Assembly (NCBI GenBank): GCA_900317065.1
Contig: ONFK01000016.1
Span: forward strand, 1-13,705
Direction of reading: 5' to 3'
From: an uncultured Bacteroidales bacterium
GTDB lineage: Bacteria; Bacteroidota; Bacteroidia; Bacteroidales; UBA932
DNA length: 13,705 nt
Position numbers and translations under genes: made by a program. The notes beneath the pieces were generated by a model. The model did no database searches, was not told the DNA's origin, and saw only the letters and a program-made list of their open reading frames with translations. Below are positions 6,807 through 13,705 of the stretch, piece by piece. Each line of letters starts with the position of its first letter. The stretch's first letter is position 1.

Positions 6807-7368
6807 ATTCCTCTATAAAACTGTCTGTATCAAACTCTTTGCTCCCGGCGGCGAGGATTTCTCCCGCTGCATAAAGATTCATCACCGGCCTTCCTGAAAC
6901 CAGGACATGCCCGGCCTCGTCCGTCCTCACTCCGAAATCCATAAAAGGCTGGTGGGACGAGAACTCCGGATCGGCCCATTTTGTGCGGTCGGCATCGTAT
7001 GCCACATCCGCCCCGAACACCGGCTCCCAGATATGATTCATATCCGACAGCAGGCCTCTGGAGAAAAACTTCCCGGTCGCAAGTACGAAGGCGCCGGCCT
7101 CCAACATGGTATCCGGCCCGAGGTTGCGGGTAACGAGCCCGGTCACTTTGTCCGCATCCGCCCTGCCCTGCAATGCCCGGTCTCCACGAAGTACCGTCAC
7201 GCCCTTCTTCTGAAGGCCGGCAAGGCAGGAGTATGGAGACTCGTCATGCACCGCAGCCAGCGACAGCCCCTCGGAAACAACGCAGACTCTCAGGCCTGCT
7301 CCGGCCAGCCGGTCCGCTACAGTCCGTCCGGCCCAGCCACCTCCTATGACAACGACATCAAATTTCAT
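6787..7368 (-). CDS. glpB: Short GlpB-like subunit B of anaerobic glycerol-3-phosphate dehydrogenase
   Basis: Flavoprotein subunit expected to carry electrons between GlpA and GlpC. From the ATG at 7366-7368 it is 193 residues; a GTG one codon upstream (7371) is an alternative start. E. coli GlpB has about 419. The N-terminus has a clean Rossmann dinucleotide site (FDVVVIGGGWAGRTVADRL). The second half matches the end region of GlpB: FVLATGKFFSRGLLSD, EPVFGADV, HQPFMDFGVRTDE and the NLYAAGEIL motif. What is missing is the middle, about 200 residues. The frame is intact and both gene junctions are tight (11-base overlap with glpA, 20 bases with glpC), so this looks like a compact protein, not a decayed one. 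The usual glycine-rich C-terminal segment after AAGEIL is also replaced. Assignment rests on the motifs and on position between glpA and glpC. Confidence 0.8.
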   Translation of the reverse strand: MKFDVVVIGGGWAGRTVADRLAGAGLRVCVVSEGLSLAAVHDESPYSCLAGLQKKGVTVLRGDRALQGRADADKVTGLVTRNLGPDTMLEAGAFVLATGKFFSRGLLSDMNHIWEPVFGADVAYDADRTKWADPEFSSHQPFMDFGVRTDEAGHVLVSGRPVMNLYAAGEILAAGSKEFDTDSFIEEYEHRIG

Positions 7369-8896
7369 CACGGTTGACCTTTTGCATATACTCGGCTTCC
7401 CTCAGGGTATCACCCCATAAAACAGGCGTCATCCCCTTCCAGCGTTCCTGCAGATAATCATGCACAAGTCCTTCAGGAACAACTCCGAGCTCCCCGGCAA
7501 GGACCTTTGCCACTTTCTTTATGCAGAACGAGCCCTGGCAGGTGCCCATGCCTATCCTGGTATGCCTGCGCAGGTCCGAAACGTTCCTCACGCCGAACTC
7601 TTTGACCGCATACTCGATTTCGGCCCTGGTGACGTGCTCGCACTCGCATACTATCTCTCCGCCATTGTCGAAATCCATACGGGAGACCTCTTCGCCATGA
7701 CGGCCGATTGCAGCCCTGATATTGAACGGGTCCATGAACCCGGGCTTCCTGCCCTCGGACCCAGGCAGACAGCGCGTGGCGGTCTCACAGCGGGCCGTGG
7801 AGCCGAGCTTCCTGCAGACCAGGTCCGTGGCCATCTCAGCCATGAGGCGGGCGGTCGTGAGTTTCCCCCCGGTAATGGTGATGAGGCCGGGGACGCCATC
7901 CCTGGTCTCGTGGTCGAGCAGGACTATGCCGCGGCTGACATTGCGTCCGTCTCCGGCGGGCTCAGCGACCACCAGCGGCCGCACACCCGCATAAGCCCGG
8001 ATGATTCTGGTATGCGCCAGGCTCGGCACCAGCTGCTCTCCCTCGCGAAGCAGAAGCTCCACCTCCTGAGGAGTGGCGTGCATATCGTCGCAGCTTTCTA
8101 TGGGCACTTTGTCGGATGTGGTGCCCAGCACGCTGACTACATCCCCCGGCACCAGGATATCGGCGTTCGCAGGCTTGCGGCAGCGGTTTATGACATGATT
8201 CGCGACCCTGTGCCCGAATATTATGAGCGAGCCTTTGCTCGGCATCATCCCAATGTTTACACCGGCCTCACGGGCAAGCCCGGCCGTCCATATTCCGGCG
8301 GCGAGTACCACCTCTTTTGCACGGATGACATCTCCCCTGGAGGTACGCACGCCTACGACCCGGCCGTTCTCCTTGACCAGACTCGCGACCGCAGTGAACT
8401 TGAGAATGTCAGCACCATGACGCCTGGCATCCAGGATATTGGCGTCTACCAGACGGAAAGGGTCGACTGCAGCGTCCGGCACCTTTACCGCACCGATTAT
8501 ACGGGGATTGATGGCAGGCTCCATCCTCAATGCCTCGGCAGGCTCGATCGGCTCCGCCTCTATGCCAGCTTCGCGACATTTCTCGATGAAGTTCGCCTGA
8601 TAGTCCAGGCCGTCTTCCGGCAGCGAAATGAACAGTCCTTCGGTAGGCTCGACGCAGTTGGAAGCTATGCGGCGCAGGATGCGGTTCTCGCGTATGCATT
8701 CCTCGGCCCCCTCCCTGTCGGTTACGGCGTATCGCGCTCCGCTGTGGAGCAGTCCATGGTTTCTGCCTGAAGCTCCGTCGCAGATGTCGCCTCTCTCCAC
8801 GAGAAGACACGAGAGACCGCGCAGTGCACAGTCTCTCAATGTAGCGGCGCCTGTAATGCCACCGCCTATTATGATTACATCATATTCTTTCTGCAT
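7358..8896 (-). CDS. glpA: Anaerobic glycerol-3-phosphate dehydrogenase subunit A, catalytic FAD protein
   Basis: Oxidises sn-glycerol 3-phosphate to dihydroxyacetone phosphate. The 512-residue protein has the FAD-binding Rossmann start YDVIIIGGGITGAATLRDCA (residues 5-24). The glycerol-3-phosphate oxidase DAO-type domain follows (to about 360) with RNHGLLHSGARYAV, IRAYAGVRPL and the ITGGKLTTARLMAE motif. The C-terminal BFD-like domain carries four cysteines for a 2Fe-2S cluster: Cys417 and Cys419 in CECE, and Cys453 and Cys458 in GTCQGSFC. This C-terminal domain separates GlpA from aerobic GlpD. The start at 8894-8896 is chosen because it gives the standard N-terminus and is preceded by GGAGATAGAGGA. 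The frame extends upstream to 8956 but would add 20 unrelated residues inside rmlB. The gene lies 4 bases after the rmlB stop. Confidence 0.95.
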   Translation of the reverse strand: MQKEYDVIIIGGGITGAATLRDCALRGLSCLLVERGDICDGASGRNHGLLHSGARYAVTDREGAEECIRENRILRRIASNCVEPTEGLFISLPEDGLDYQANFIEKCREAGIEAEPIEPAEALRMEPAINPRIIGAVKVPDAAVDPFRLVDANILDARRHGADILKFTAVASLVKENGRVVGVRTSRGDVIRAKEVVLAAGIWTAGLAREAGVNIGMMPSKGSLIIFGHRVANHVINRCRKPANADILVPGDVVSVLGTTSDKVPIESCDDMHATPQEVELLLREGEQLVPSLAHTRIIRAYAGVRPLVVAEPAGDGRNVSRGIVLLDHETRDGVPGLITITGGKLTTARLMAEMATDLVCRKLGSTARCETATRCLPGSEGRKPGFMDPFNIRAAIGRHGEEVSRMDFDNGGEIVCECEHVTRAEIEYAVKEFGVRNVSDLRRHTRIGMGTCQGSFCIKKVAKVLAGELGVVPEGLVHDYLQERWKGMTPVLWGDTLREAEYMQKVNRDEI

Positions 8897-8900
8897 TCCT

Positions 8901-10040
8901 CTATCTCCCCTTGTACATGTCGTCGTAGTACTTCTGGTAATCCCCGGAAGTAACATTGTCCATCCAATCCTGATTGTCCAGATACCAACGGACGGTCTTC
9001 TCTATGCCCTCCTCGAACTGTAGGCTGGGTTCCCAGCCAAGTTCGCGCTGAAGTTTGGAGGAGTCGATCGCATACCGGAGATCGTGCCCGGCACGGTCCG
9101 TCACATAGGTGATGAGGTCGTTGTCCGCACCTTCGGGACGCCCGAGCAGACGGTCCACCGTGGCAATCAGCACCTTGATGATGTCTATGTTCTTCCACTC
9201 GTTGAAACCGCCGATATTGTAGGTATCCCCCACCTTGCCCTCACCAAAGATCAGGTCGATCGCACGGGCGTGGTCCTCGACATAGAGCCAGTCGCGCACA
9301 TTCTCGCCCCTGCCATAGACCGGGAGGGGTTTACGATGGCGTATATTGTTGATGAACAGAGGAATAAGCTTCTCGGGGAACTGATATGGGCCGTAATTGT
9401 TCGAGCAATTCGTAACGATTGTAGGCATCCCGTAGGTGTCGTGGAATGCGCGCACGAAATGGTCGGAAGAAGCCTTGGCGGCACTGTAAGGGCTGTGAGG
9501 CTGGTACTTGAGGTCTTCCGTAAAGAACTTCTCGCCATAGGCAAGATGGTGTTTTCCGGAAGACGCCTTTGTGGTGAAAGGAGGTTCAAGTCCTTCGGGA
9601 TGAGTCATTTCGAGAGCCCCGTAAACTTCATCCGTCGAGATGTGGTAGAAACGTTTTCCCTCGTACTTTTCCGGCAGGCTTTCCCAATAGAGTTTTGCCG
9701 CCTGAAGCATGCTGAGGGTCCCCATCACGTTCGTACGGGCGAAAGTGAACGGGTCCTTTATGCTGCGGTCCACATGGCTCTCGGCTGCAAGATGGATCAC
9801 TCCGTCAACCTTTTCTTCCTGCATCAGGGCGTAAATCGTATCGAAATCGCAGATGTCCGCCTTTACGAAGCGATAATTGGGAGCGTTCTCGATATCCTTG
9901 AGATTTGCCAGGTTGCCGGCATAAGTCAGTTTGTCGACATTGATAATCCTGCAGTCAGGATATTTGTTCACGAAAAGACGCACGACATGGCTTCCGATGA
10001 AACCTGCGCCGCCAGTGATGATTACTGCCTTGTGATTCAT
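8901..10040 (-). CDS. rmlB: dTDP-glucose 4,6-dehydratase
   Basis: Converts dTDP-glucose to dTDP-4-keto-6-deoxyglucose, the second step toward dTDP-rhamnose and other deoxysugars for surface glycans. The 379-residue short-chain dehydrogenase/reductase starts with the NAD-binding TGGAGFIGSHV (residues 9-19). It carries the catalytic Thr136-Asp137-Glu138 in STDEVYG, and Tyr185 and Lys189 in YSAAK. TNCSNNYGPYQFPEKLIPLF and GENVRDWLYVEDHARAI are also typical. It is somewhat longer than the about 350-360 of many RmlB proteins, mainly between residues 142 and 182. No rmlA, rmlC or rmlD is adjacent. It is the first gene of a transcript continuing into glpABC, whose glpA ribosome site lies in its last codons. 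It is also called rfbB. Confidence 0.95.
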   Translation of the reverse strand: MNHKAVIITGGAGFIGSHVVRLFVNKYPDCRIINVDKLTYAGNLANLKDIENAPNYRFVKADICDFDTIYALMQEEKVDGVIHLAAESHVDRSIKDPFTFARTNVMGTLSMLQAAKLYWESLPEKYEGKRFYHISTDEVYGALEMTHPEGLEPPFTTKASSGKHHLAYGEKFFTEDLKYQPHSPYSAAKASSDHFVRAFHDTYGMPTIVTNCSNNYGPYQFPEKLIPLFINNIRHRKPLPVYGRGENVRDWLYVEDHARAIDLIFGEGKVGDTYNIGGFNEWKNIDIIKVLIATVDRLLGRPEGADNDLITYVTDRAGHDLRYAIDSSKLQRELGWEPSLQFEEGIEKTVRWYLDNQDWMDNVTSGDYQKYYDDMYKGR

Positions 10041-10061
10041 TCCAAATGGGTTAAGTTTCTA

Positions 10062-10092
10062 CAAATATAGCTAATTATTCCCGACGTTCAAA
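10062..10092 (-). promoter_or_regulatory. Consensus Bacteroidota promoter for rmlB-glpABC
   Basis: On the minus strand TTTG (10089-10092), a 19-base spacer and TATATTTG (10062-10069) match the consensus at every fixed position. Transcription would start about 10055, 15 bases before the rmlB ATG. The -33 box overlaps the stop codon of the upstream secreted-protein gene. Confidence 0.85.
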
Positions 10093-11635
10093 ATCGATCC
10101 ATACGTGTGACGACAGTGGATATGGCCGGAGAATCCGATACAACACTGAATTCGAGCGAAGCGCCCGGTTCAAGTTCTGCGACAGGATGCCAGTATAAGG
10201 TCCTTCCACCGGAATTCCGGCTCCTCCCGCCCGGCCTCAGGGCTACAGGATAAGAGCAACCGGTGAAATCCAAGATCAGGACATTGTCATCGAATACCAG
10301 TGCGGACATATCGTGACGGGTGGTGACGAAATTGATGGCACCATTGAAAACCGTCCTTCCCAATGCATACACATAAGGATAAATCTGGACTTCGGCAAGG
10401 GCCATTGCATCAAAGGAAAGGAGGCGCTCGTGCACGGAAACGGGCACGCCGTCCAGCATTACAAGCACGTTGTCCGCTCTCTTTTTAGAAGGGACATCGT
10501 TCAGAGCCAGTTTGATTCTCCTTTCCCCGTGCACTTTCCTTACTATTACGTTGGGGATGAGTTCAACTATTATATCCTCCACCTTCGGGAAACGGGTGTA
10601 ATCCTCAAGATTGTAACTTGTACAGTCTTCTTTCGAAAACAGAAGATTGTCGCGTTTCGGAAGGAATTCATAAAGAGTGTCCAGAGCCGGCGCATCATTC
10701 AGTACGGCCCGGTGCCTGGCAAGAAGGGCCGGTTTCATATTTCTGGACAGATTCAGTTTGGGAAACTCCATACCTTGAACATCCACAAAGGGGCTGACCG
10801 GGGAAAAATGACAGTCATACTTTTCTTCCTCTGCGCCAAGAATCTCGCAGACGAGATCTTTTTCGCCATAAATATTATTTGTCCGGAACTCTATGAGTCC
10901 GTCTTTCCCAATTGGGGCGGTATACGTATCGGAAGGGGATCCTGGAGCAGAAATCATAGCCTCAAGCCATGGACGGCCCTTGATCTTTTCCGCATCCCGG
11001 CCAAACACCCTCGCCCGTACAATCTCTCCTTCGGTTTCAATCTCTCCTCCCGGCAGACTGATCATGGTCGCAGAAGTGTCCGGCTGCAGGCCGTCATCCT
11101 CGTAAACGGAAACCGCAAGGGAAAGCTTTTCTGCGCTTTCATTGCGTACTGACAGATACAGGCTGTCGCCTTGTTGACGGCGGATGAGGCGGACACCGTC
11201 CGGCAGCTCGGAAACCGGTGCGGGGGCAGGCACCGGCGCATCAGAGAGTTCAACCCCGTCTCTGACCCTTGCCGACGAGCCGGTATTGAATACAAGCAGG
11301 TCGATTGCCCGTGTCGACTCGCAGTCAGAAGTATATGCAAACAAACGGTAAGCCCCGGTAGGCATATGGGCAGGCAGAGAAATATATCCCGCTCCGCGCC
11401 CATCGATAAGAGCCAGTTTGGTTTTAGCTGCCATTCCGTCAAAGGAAACCAGTTCGGCATAGGCTACTGAAGATGCCCCGGAAACGATTCCGTTTTGGCA
11501 GTACGATACGGAACACAATATTTTCTCACCCGCTAGATATACTTTCTTGTCGGTGACCATACGCAAGTGTCCTCCCGCCAAAGAATAAAAAGCAGGCAGA
11601 ATAAAACAGATGGTGAAAATCAATAATCTACGCAT
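10088..11635 (-). CDS. Secreted protein with MG2-like and TonB-plug-like regions
   Basis: Function unknown. A signal peptide occupies about residues 1-20 (hydrophobic run ending FYSLA). Residues 22-110 resemble an alpha-2-macroglobulin MG2 domain, with the pattern TDKKVYLAGEKI and the later HMPTGAYRLFAYTSD. A proline-alanine linker follows (133-140). Residues 352-440 resemble the plug fold of TonB-dependent receptors: VEDIIVELIPNVIVRKV, LVMLDGVPV and TVFNGAINFVTT. There is no beta-barrel. After it comes an Ig-like end containing RTLYWHPVAELEPG. Seven cysteines remain after the signal peptide. The ATG lies 9 bases after the DUF4249 stop, so it belongs to the receptor-lipoprotein operon. It probably acts in the periplasm or at the outer membrane with them. 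The domain reading is from pattern memory, without profile support. Confidence 0.75.
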   Translation of the reverse strand: MRRLLIFTICFILPAFYSLAGGHLRMVTDKKVYLAGEKILCSVSYCQNGIVSGASSVAYAELVSFDGMAAKTKLALIDGRGAGYISLPAHMPTGAYRLFAYTSDCESTRAIDLLVFNTGSSARVRDGVELSDAPVPAPAPVSELPDGVRLIRRQQGDSLYLSVRNESAEKLSLAVSVYEDDGLQPDTSATMISLPGGEIETEGEIVRARVFGRDAEKIKGRPWLEAMISAPGSPSDTYTAPIGKDGLIEFRTNNIYGEKDLVCEILGAEEEKYDCHFSPVSPFVDVQGMEFPKLNLSRNMKPALLARHRAVLNDAPALDTLYEFLPKRDNLLFSKEDCTSYNLEDYTRFPKVEDIIVELIPNVIVRKVHGERRIKLALNDVPSKKRADNVLVMLDGVPVSVHERLLSFDAMALAEVQIYPYVYALGRTVFNGAINFVTTRHDMSALVFDDNVLILDFTGCSYPVALRPGGRSRNSGGRTLYWHPVAELEPGASLEFSVVSDSPAISTVVTRMDRF

Positions 11636-11644
11636 ATTGACAGA

Positions 11645-12844
11645 TCAGATATATGGAACGATTATCTCCGGCACCTCCAAAGAACCTCCTGAATCACGGC
11701 AGTCTATGCAATCCAGGCTGACCCAGCGCGTGGGAGAATCATAAGGACGCTGATTGAGGTGAAAGTAAGCATTGTAAAGCATTTCTTTCTCAGACATATT
11801 GTCAGGAATCATTTCAAGAGGGTTATATGCATACTGGTCAGGATTCCCGAAACGCAATGAGTTGGTATAATCCACCTTGAAGATTTTGCTTGACGATGAT
11901 GTCACTGAAACATATCCGATGGCATAATCATCTGGATCATCGACGTTGCGTATATTGCCTATCAATTCTCCCGGCACGGCGGAAAGCAGGGAACCGTTTT
12001 GTTCGGATCCCCGGTTAAGTGCATCCAGATACCGGTAGCAGTCCAACGAAATCGTACGTGCCTTGATAAGCATGAAGAAACATGATTGTCCATCCGGGCC
12101 GATATTGAAACGGCTGTCATCCATACTGTATCTGATGAACTCATGATCTTTCAGCACTTCATCCTTGAATGCACGGGCGATAGCGATGGAAGCACGTTTT
12201 GACGCCCGATGCCCCCAGCACCAGGTATATTTCCACCAAGCCATTGGCCCTGCAATATCGGAACCATGGTTGATGATTGTTCCGGGAGGATAAACGTATT
12301 CGTATGTAGGAGGGGCAAGCGGCGAATGAAAACGATAAATCTCCTCGTAATCCCAACGGTAGCAGCCGCTGGAACCGTCTGCACCCAAACTCATCTGAAG
12401 CGTGACCATCTTCTTCAGACTGTCAATTCTGACAGATAAATCTTCAATTACCGGCGCTGGGGAGGCCTCTTCGAAGGAAGAAGCATATAGTTTGGGCGCG
12501 ACGACCTCTCCGGGGGCATACACGGAAACCATGGCAACTACCCGATACTTCCTGTCAAGAGGCGCATCCGTAAGGTCGAATTCGGCCAGGTTCCCGTAAA
12601 TGGAAGAAGGCATCCAGATTCGGCCGTTTTCATCCTCTATCCTGAAATTGGCATTCAGGTTCATAGCCGACATATAGTCCCGGTCGATTCTTTGGGAAAG
12701 CCTGGCCTCGAAAGAGCACTTTTCGCCAAGCAGGATATCCCCTTCAATTACCACTTTCTCTTCTTCGCTGGTAATTTCCGGGTTGTAATCATAGATGCAG
12801 GATACTGCAGTCAATGCGAGCAATATGGAAAACAATCGTTTCAT
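11645..12844 (-). CDS. DUF4249 lipoprotein
   Basis: Member of the DUF4249 family, Bacteroidota lipoproteins usually encoded beside a TonB-dependent receptor; substrate and role are unknown. The 399 residues start with a lipoprotein signal ending TAVSC, so Cys16 should be lipidated. The body shows the family pattern: a VVIEGDI strand near the N-terminus, YRWDYEEIYRF, a CWGHRAS block and a DCYRYLDALNR segment. GSLLSAVPGELIGNIRNVDDP follows in part, and a C-terminal CIDC motif (Cys379, Cys382) precedes a GG pair. The ATG at 12842-12844 overlaps the TGA of the receptor by 1 base, indicating translational coupling. It is likely on the outer membrane, inner or outer leaflet. By analogy with SusD it may cap or feed the receptor, but no sequence likeness to SusD was seen. 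Confidence 0.85.
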   Translation of the reverse strand: MKRLFSILLALTAVSCIYDYNPEITSEEEKVVIEGDILLGEKCSFEARLSQRIDRDYMSAMNLNANFRIEDENGRIWMPSSIYGNLAEFDLTDAPLDRKYRVVAMVSVYAPGEVVAPKLYASSFEEASPAPVIEDLSVRIDSLKKMVTLQMSLGADGSSGCYRWDYEEIYRFHSPLAPPTYEYVYPPGTIINHGSDIAGPMAWWKYTWCWGHRASKRASIAIARAFKDEVLKDHEFIRYSMDDSRFNIGPDGQSCFFMLIKARTISLDCYRYLDALNRGSEQNGSLLSAVPGELIGNIRNVDDPDDYAIGYVSVTSSSSKIFKVDYTNSLRFGNPDQYAYNPLEMIPDNMSEKEMLYNAYFHLNQRPYDSPTRWVSLDCIDCRDSGGSLEVPEIIVPYI

Positions 12845-13704
12845 CAGAAGAGGATATTCAAATTGACATAAGGAACAGGGACTGCAAATATACTGAGCAT
12901 ATGCCCCTTCAGACTTGCGCCCATCCGGGTATCATAGTACACGGAATAAGCATTTTTCCTGCCGGTGACATTATAGCAGCCGATTGTAACGGATGCGTGT
13001 GCAAGAGCCTTGAGATAGTGCCCAGGATCGATATTGAATGCGACGTCCATCCTGAAATAATCCGGAACACGGTATGCATTTCTATCAGAATATGCAAGAC
13101 GGATGCCGCCGGCATAATAATAATAGGATGAGGGCAATGTTACGGGACGGCCCGTGCTGTAATCCACATTGAGGGAAAAACTGTATCGGCGGGTAAAGGC
13201 ATAGTTGAAAACCAGTTTGAAGTCGTGAGGCTTATCGCTGGAAGCCCTGTACCAGCTGCCACCGTTGATTGCTCCGACTCCCTCGTATTGAATGTCTTTG
13301 AGGAATGAACGGGACCATGTATACGAAATCCACCCATTCAGGCGTCCTACCGATTTCCGTGCCATTATTTCCACCCCATACGACTTGCCTCTGGTGCGGA
13401 CGAGATCATCTGAAATATGCTCGTTCATCACCAACTGGGCCATGGAAGCGTAGTCTATGTAGTTATGAAGATTCTTGTAATACGCTTCTGCACTGAGATC
13501 TATTTTTCCGCCCGGGAAGGTCCAGTAGGCGCCGGCTGTCCCCTGCCATCCGGTAGTCATCGGGATATCGGCGTCGCTCATCTTCCATGTATCCATGGGA
13601 GAGATGGAAAGCGTGTTTGAAATCAGGTGGATGTACTGAGCCATGGTGTTCACCCCCGCCTTCAAAGAGAGAACATGACTCGGAGAATAGCGTCCCGATA
13701 AACG
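12844..13704 (-). CDS. TonB-dependent outer-membrane receptor, C-terminal barrel, 5' end outside the window
   Basis: The last 286 residues of a TonB-dependent receptor; the frame is open through the right edge, so signal peptide, carboxypeptidase-like domain and plug are not visible. The segment alternates aromatic and polar residues as beta-barrel strands do. Family patterns are RYSPSHVLSLKAGV, QYIHLISN, MDTWKMSDADIPM, EAYYKNLHNYIDYA and GVEIMARKSVGRLNGWISYTW. Further on come PHDFKLVFNYAFTRRYSF and the final strand PYVNLNILF, ending in the terminal Phe expected for barrel insertion. The DUF4249 gene follows with a 1-base overlap. The substrate cannot be told from this part. Siderophore, vitamin, peptide or protein cargo are all open. 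Confidence 0.93.
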   Translation of the reverse strand, partial: RLSGRYSPSHVLSLKAGVNTMAQYIHLISNTLSISPMDTWKMSDADIPMTTGWQGTAGAYWTFPGGKIDLSAEAYYKNLHNYIDYASMAQLVMNEHISDDLVRTRGKSYGVEIMARKSVGRLNGWISYTWSRSFLKDIQYEGVGAINGGSWYRASSDKPHDFKLVFNYAFTRRYSFSLNVDYSTGRPVTLPSSYYYYAGGIRLAYSDRNAYRVPDYFRMDVAFNIDPGHYLKALAHASVTIGCYNVTGRKNAYSVYYDTRMGASLKGHMLSIFAVPVPYVNLNILF

Positions 13705-13705
13705 G

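Noticed and set aside
6787..7368. Calling glpB a pseudogene
   Set aside because: No internal stop or frameshift is seen, the overlaps with glpA and glpC are intact, and motifs from both ends of the family are kept. A compact functional protein is more likely.
7460..8770. Open frame of 436 codons on the + strand, antisense to glpA
   Set aside because: GlpA has cofactor and cluster motifs along its full length. The antisense frame is a by-product of GC-rich codon use and shows no family pattern.
8897..8956. Upstream start for glpA
   Set aside because: It adds 20 unrelated residues encoded inside rmlB. The ATG at 8894-8896 has a ribosome site and leads directly into the FAD-binding strand.
9084..10070. 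Open frame of 328 codons on the + strand, antisense to rmlB
   Set aside because: It is the shadow of rmlB, with no ribosome site or protein motif and an end that runs through the rmlB promoter region.
10313..11152. Open frame of 279 codons on the + strand, antisense to the secreted MG2/plug-like protein
   Set aside because: The minus-strand gene has a signal peptide and operon context. The antisense frame has neither.
1..13705. CRISPR array, insertion sequence, phage or toxin-antitoxin genes
   Set aside because: No regularly spaced repeats, transposase motifs, terminal inverted repeats or small paired toxin genes were found by eye.

Overview
The window reads as a chromosomal segment of a Bacteroidota bacterium, probably of the order Bacteroidales. 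The main reasons are promoters of the Bacteroidota type (TTTG, 19-20 bases, TAnnTTTG), a TonB-dependent receptor followed by a DUF4249 lipoprotein and an MG2/plug-like secreted protein, and the general character of the housekeeping genes. The genus cannot be fixed from the sequence alone. Coding density is very high, and no stretch over about 300 bases lacks a gene. I see no insertion sequence, CRISPR array, phage gene, rRNA or riboswitch.

Left part (1-2441). The 3' four fifths of aspartate ammonia-lyase (aspA, + strand) runs in from the left edge. It meets a short mannose-1-phosphate guanylyltransferase gene (minus strand) head-on, with only 10 bases between the stops. The likely aspA terminator lies inside the last codons of that gene. 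A divergent spacer of about 110 bases follows, carrying a consensus promoter for two tandem tRNA-Lys genes (anticodons UUU and CUU). A perfect 13-bp hairpin with T tracts on both strands closes the tRNA unit and also the convergent nadE gene.

Middle (2442-8896). nadE (glutamine-dependent NAD+ synthetase, minus) and a fabZ-like dehydratase plus acyl-ACP thioesterase pair (+) diverge from a 63-base spacer with back-to-back -7 boxes. The thioesterase gene collides with glpC, and their stop codons share TTAA. On the minus strand glpA, glpB and glpC, coding for the three-subunit anaerobic glycerol-3-phosphate dehydrogenase, overlap one another. GlpA and GlpC are of normal size. GlpB is less than half the length of the E. 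coli protein and appears to lack its central region.

Right part (8901-13705, all minus). rmlB (dTDP-glucose 4,6-dehydratase) sits 4 bases upstream of glpA and has its own consensus promoter, so rmlB-glpA-glpB-glpC looks like one transcript joining sugar-nucleotide synthesis with glycerol-3-phosphate oxidation. Upstream of it is a tight three-gene unit: the C-terminal barrel of a TonB-dependent receptor (cut by the right edge), a DUF4249 lipoprotein and a secreted MG2/plug-like protein. This cell-envelope set of unknown substrate is the best candidate here for a poorly described system.
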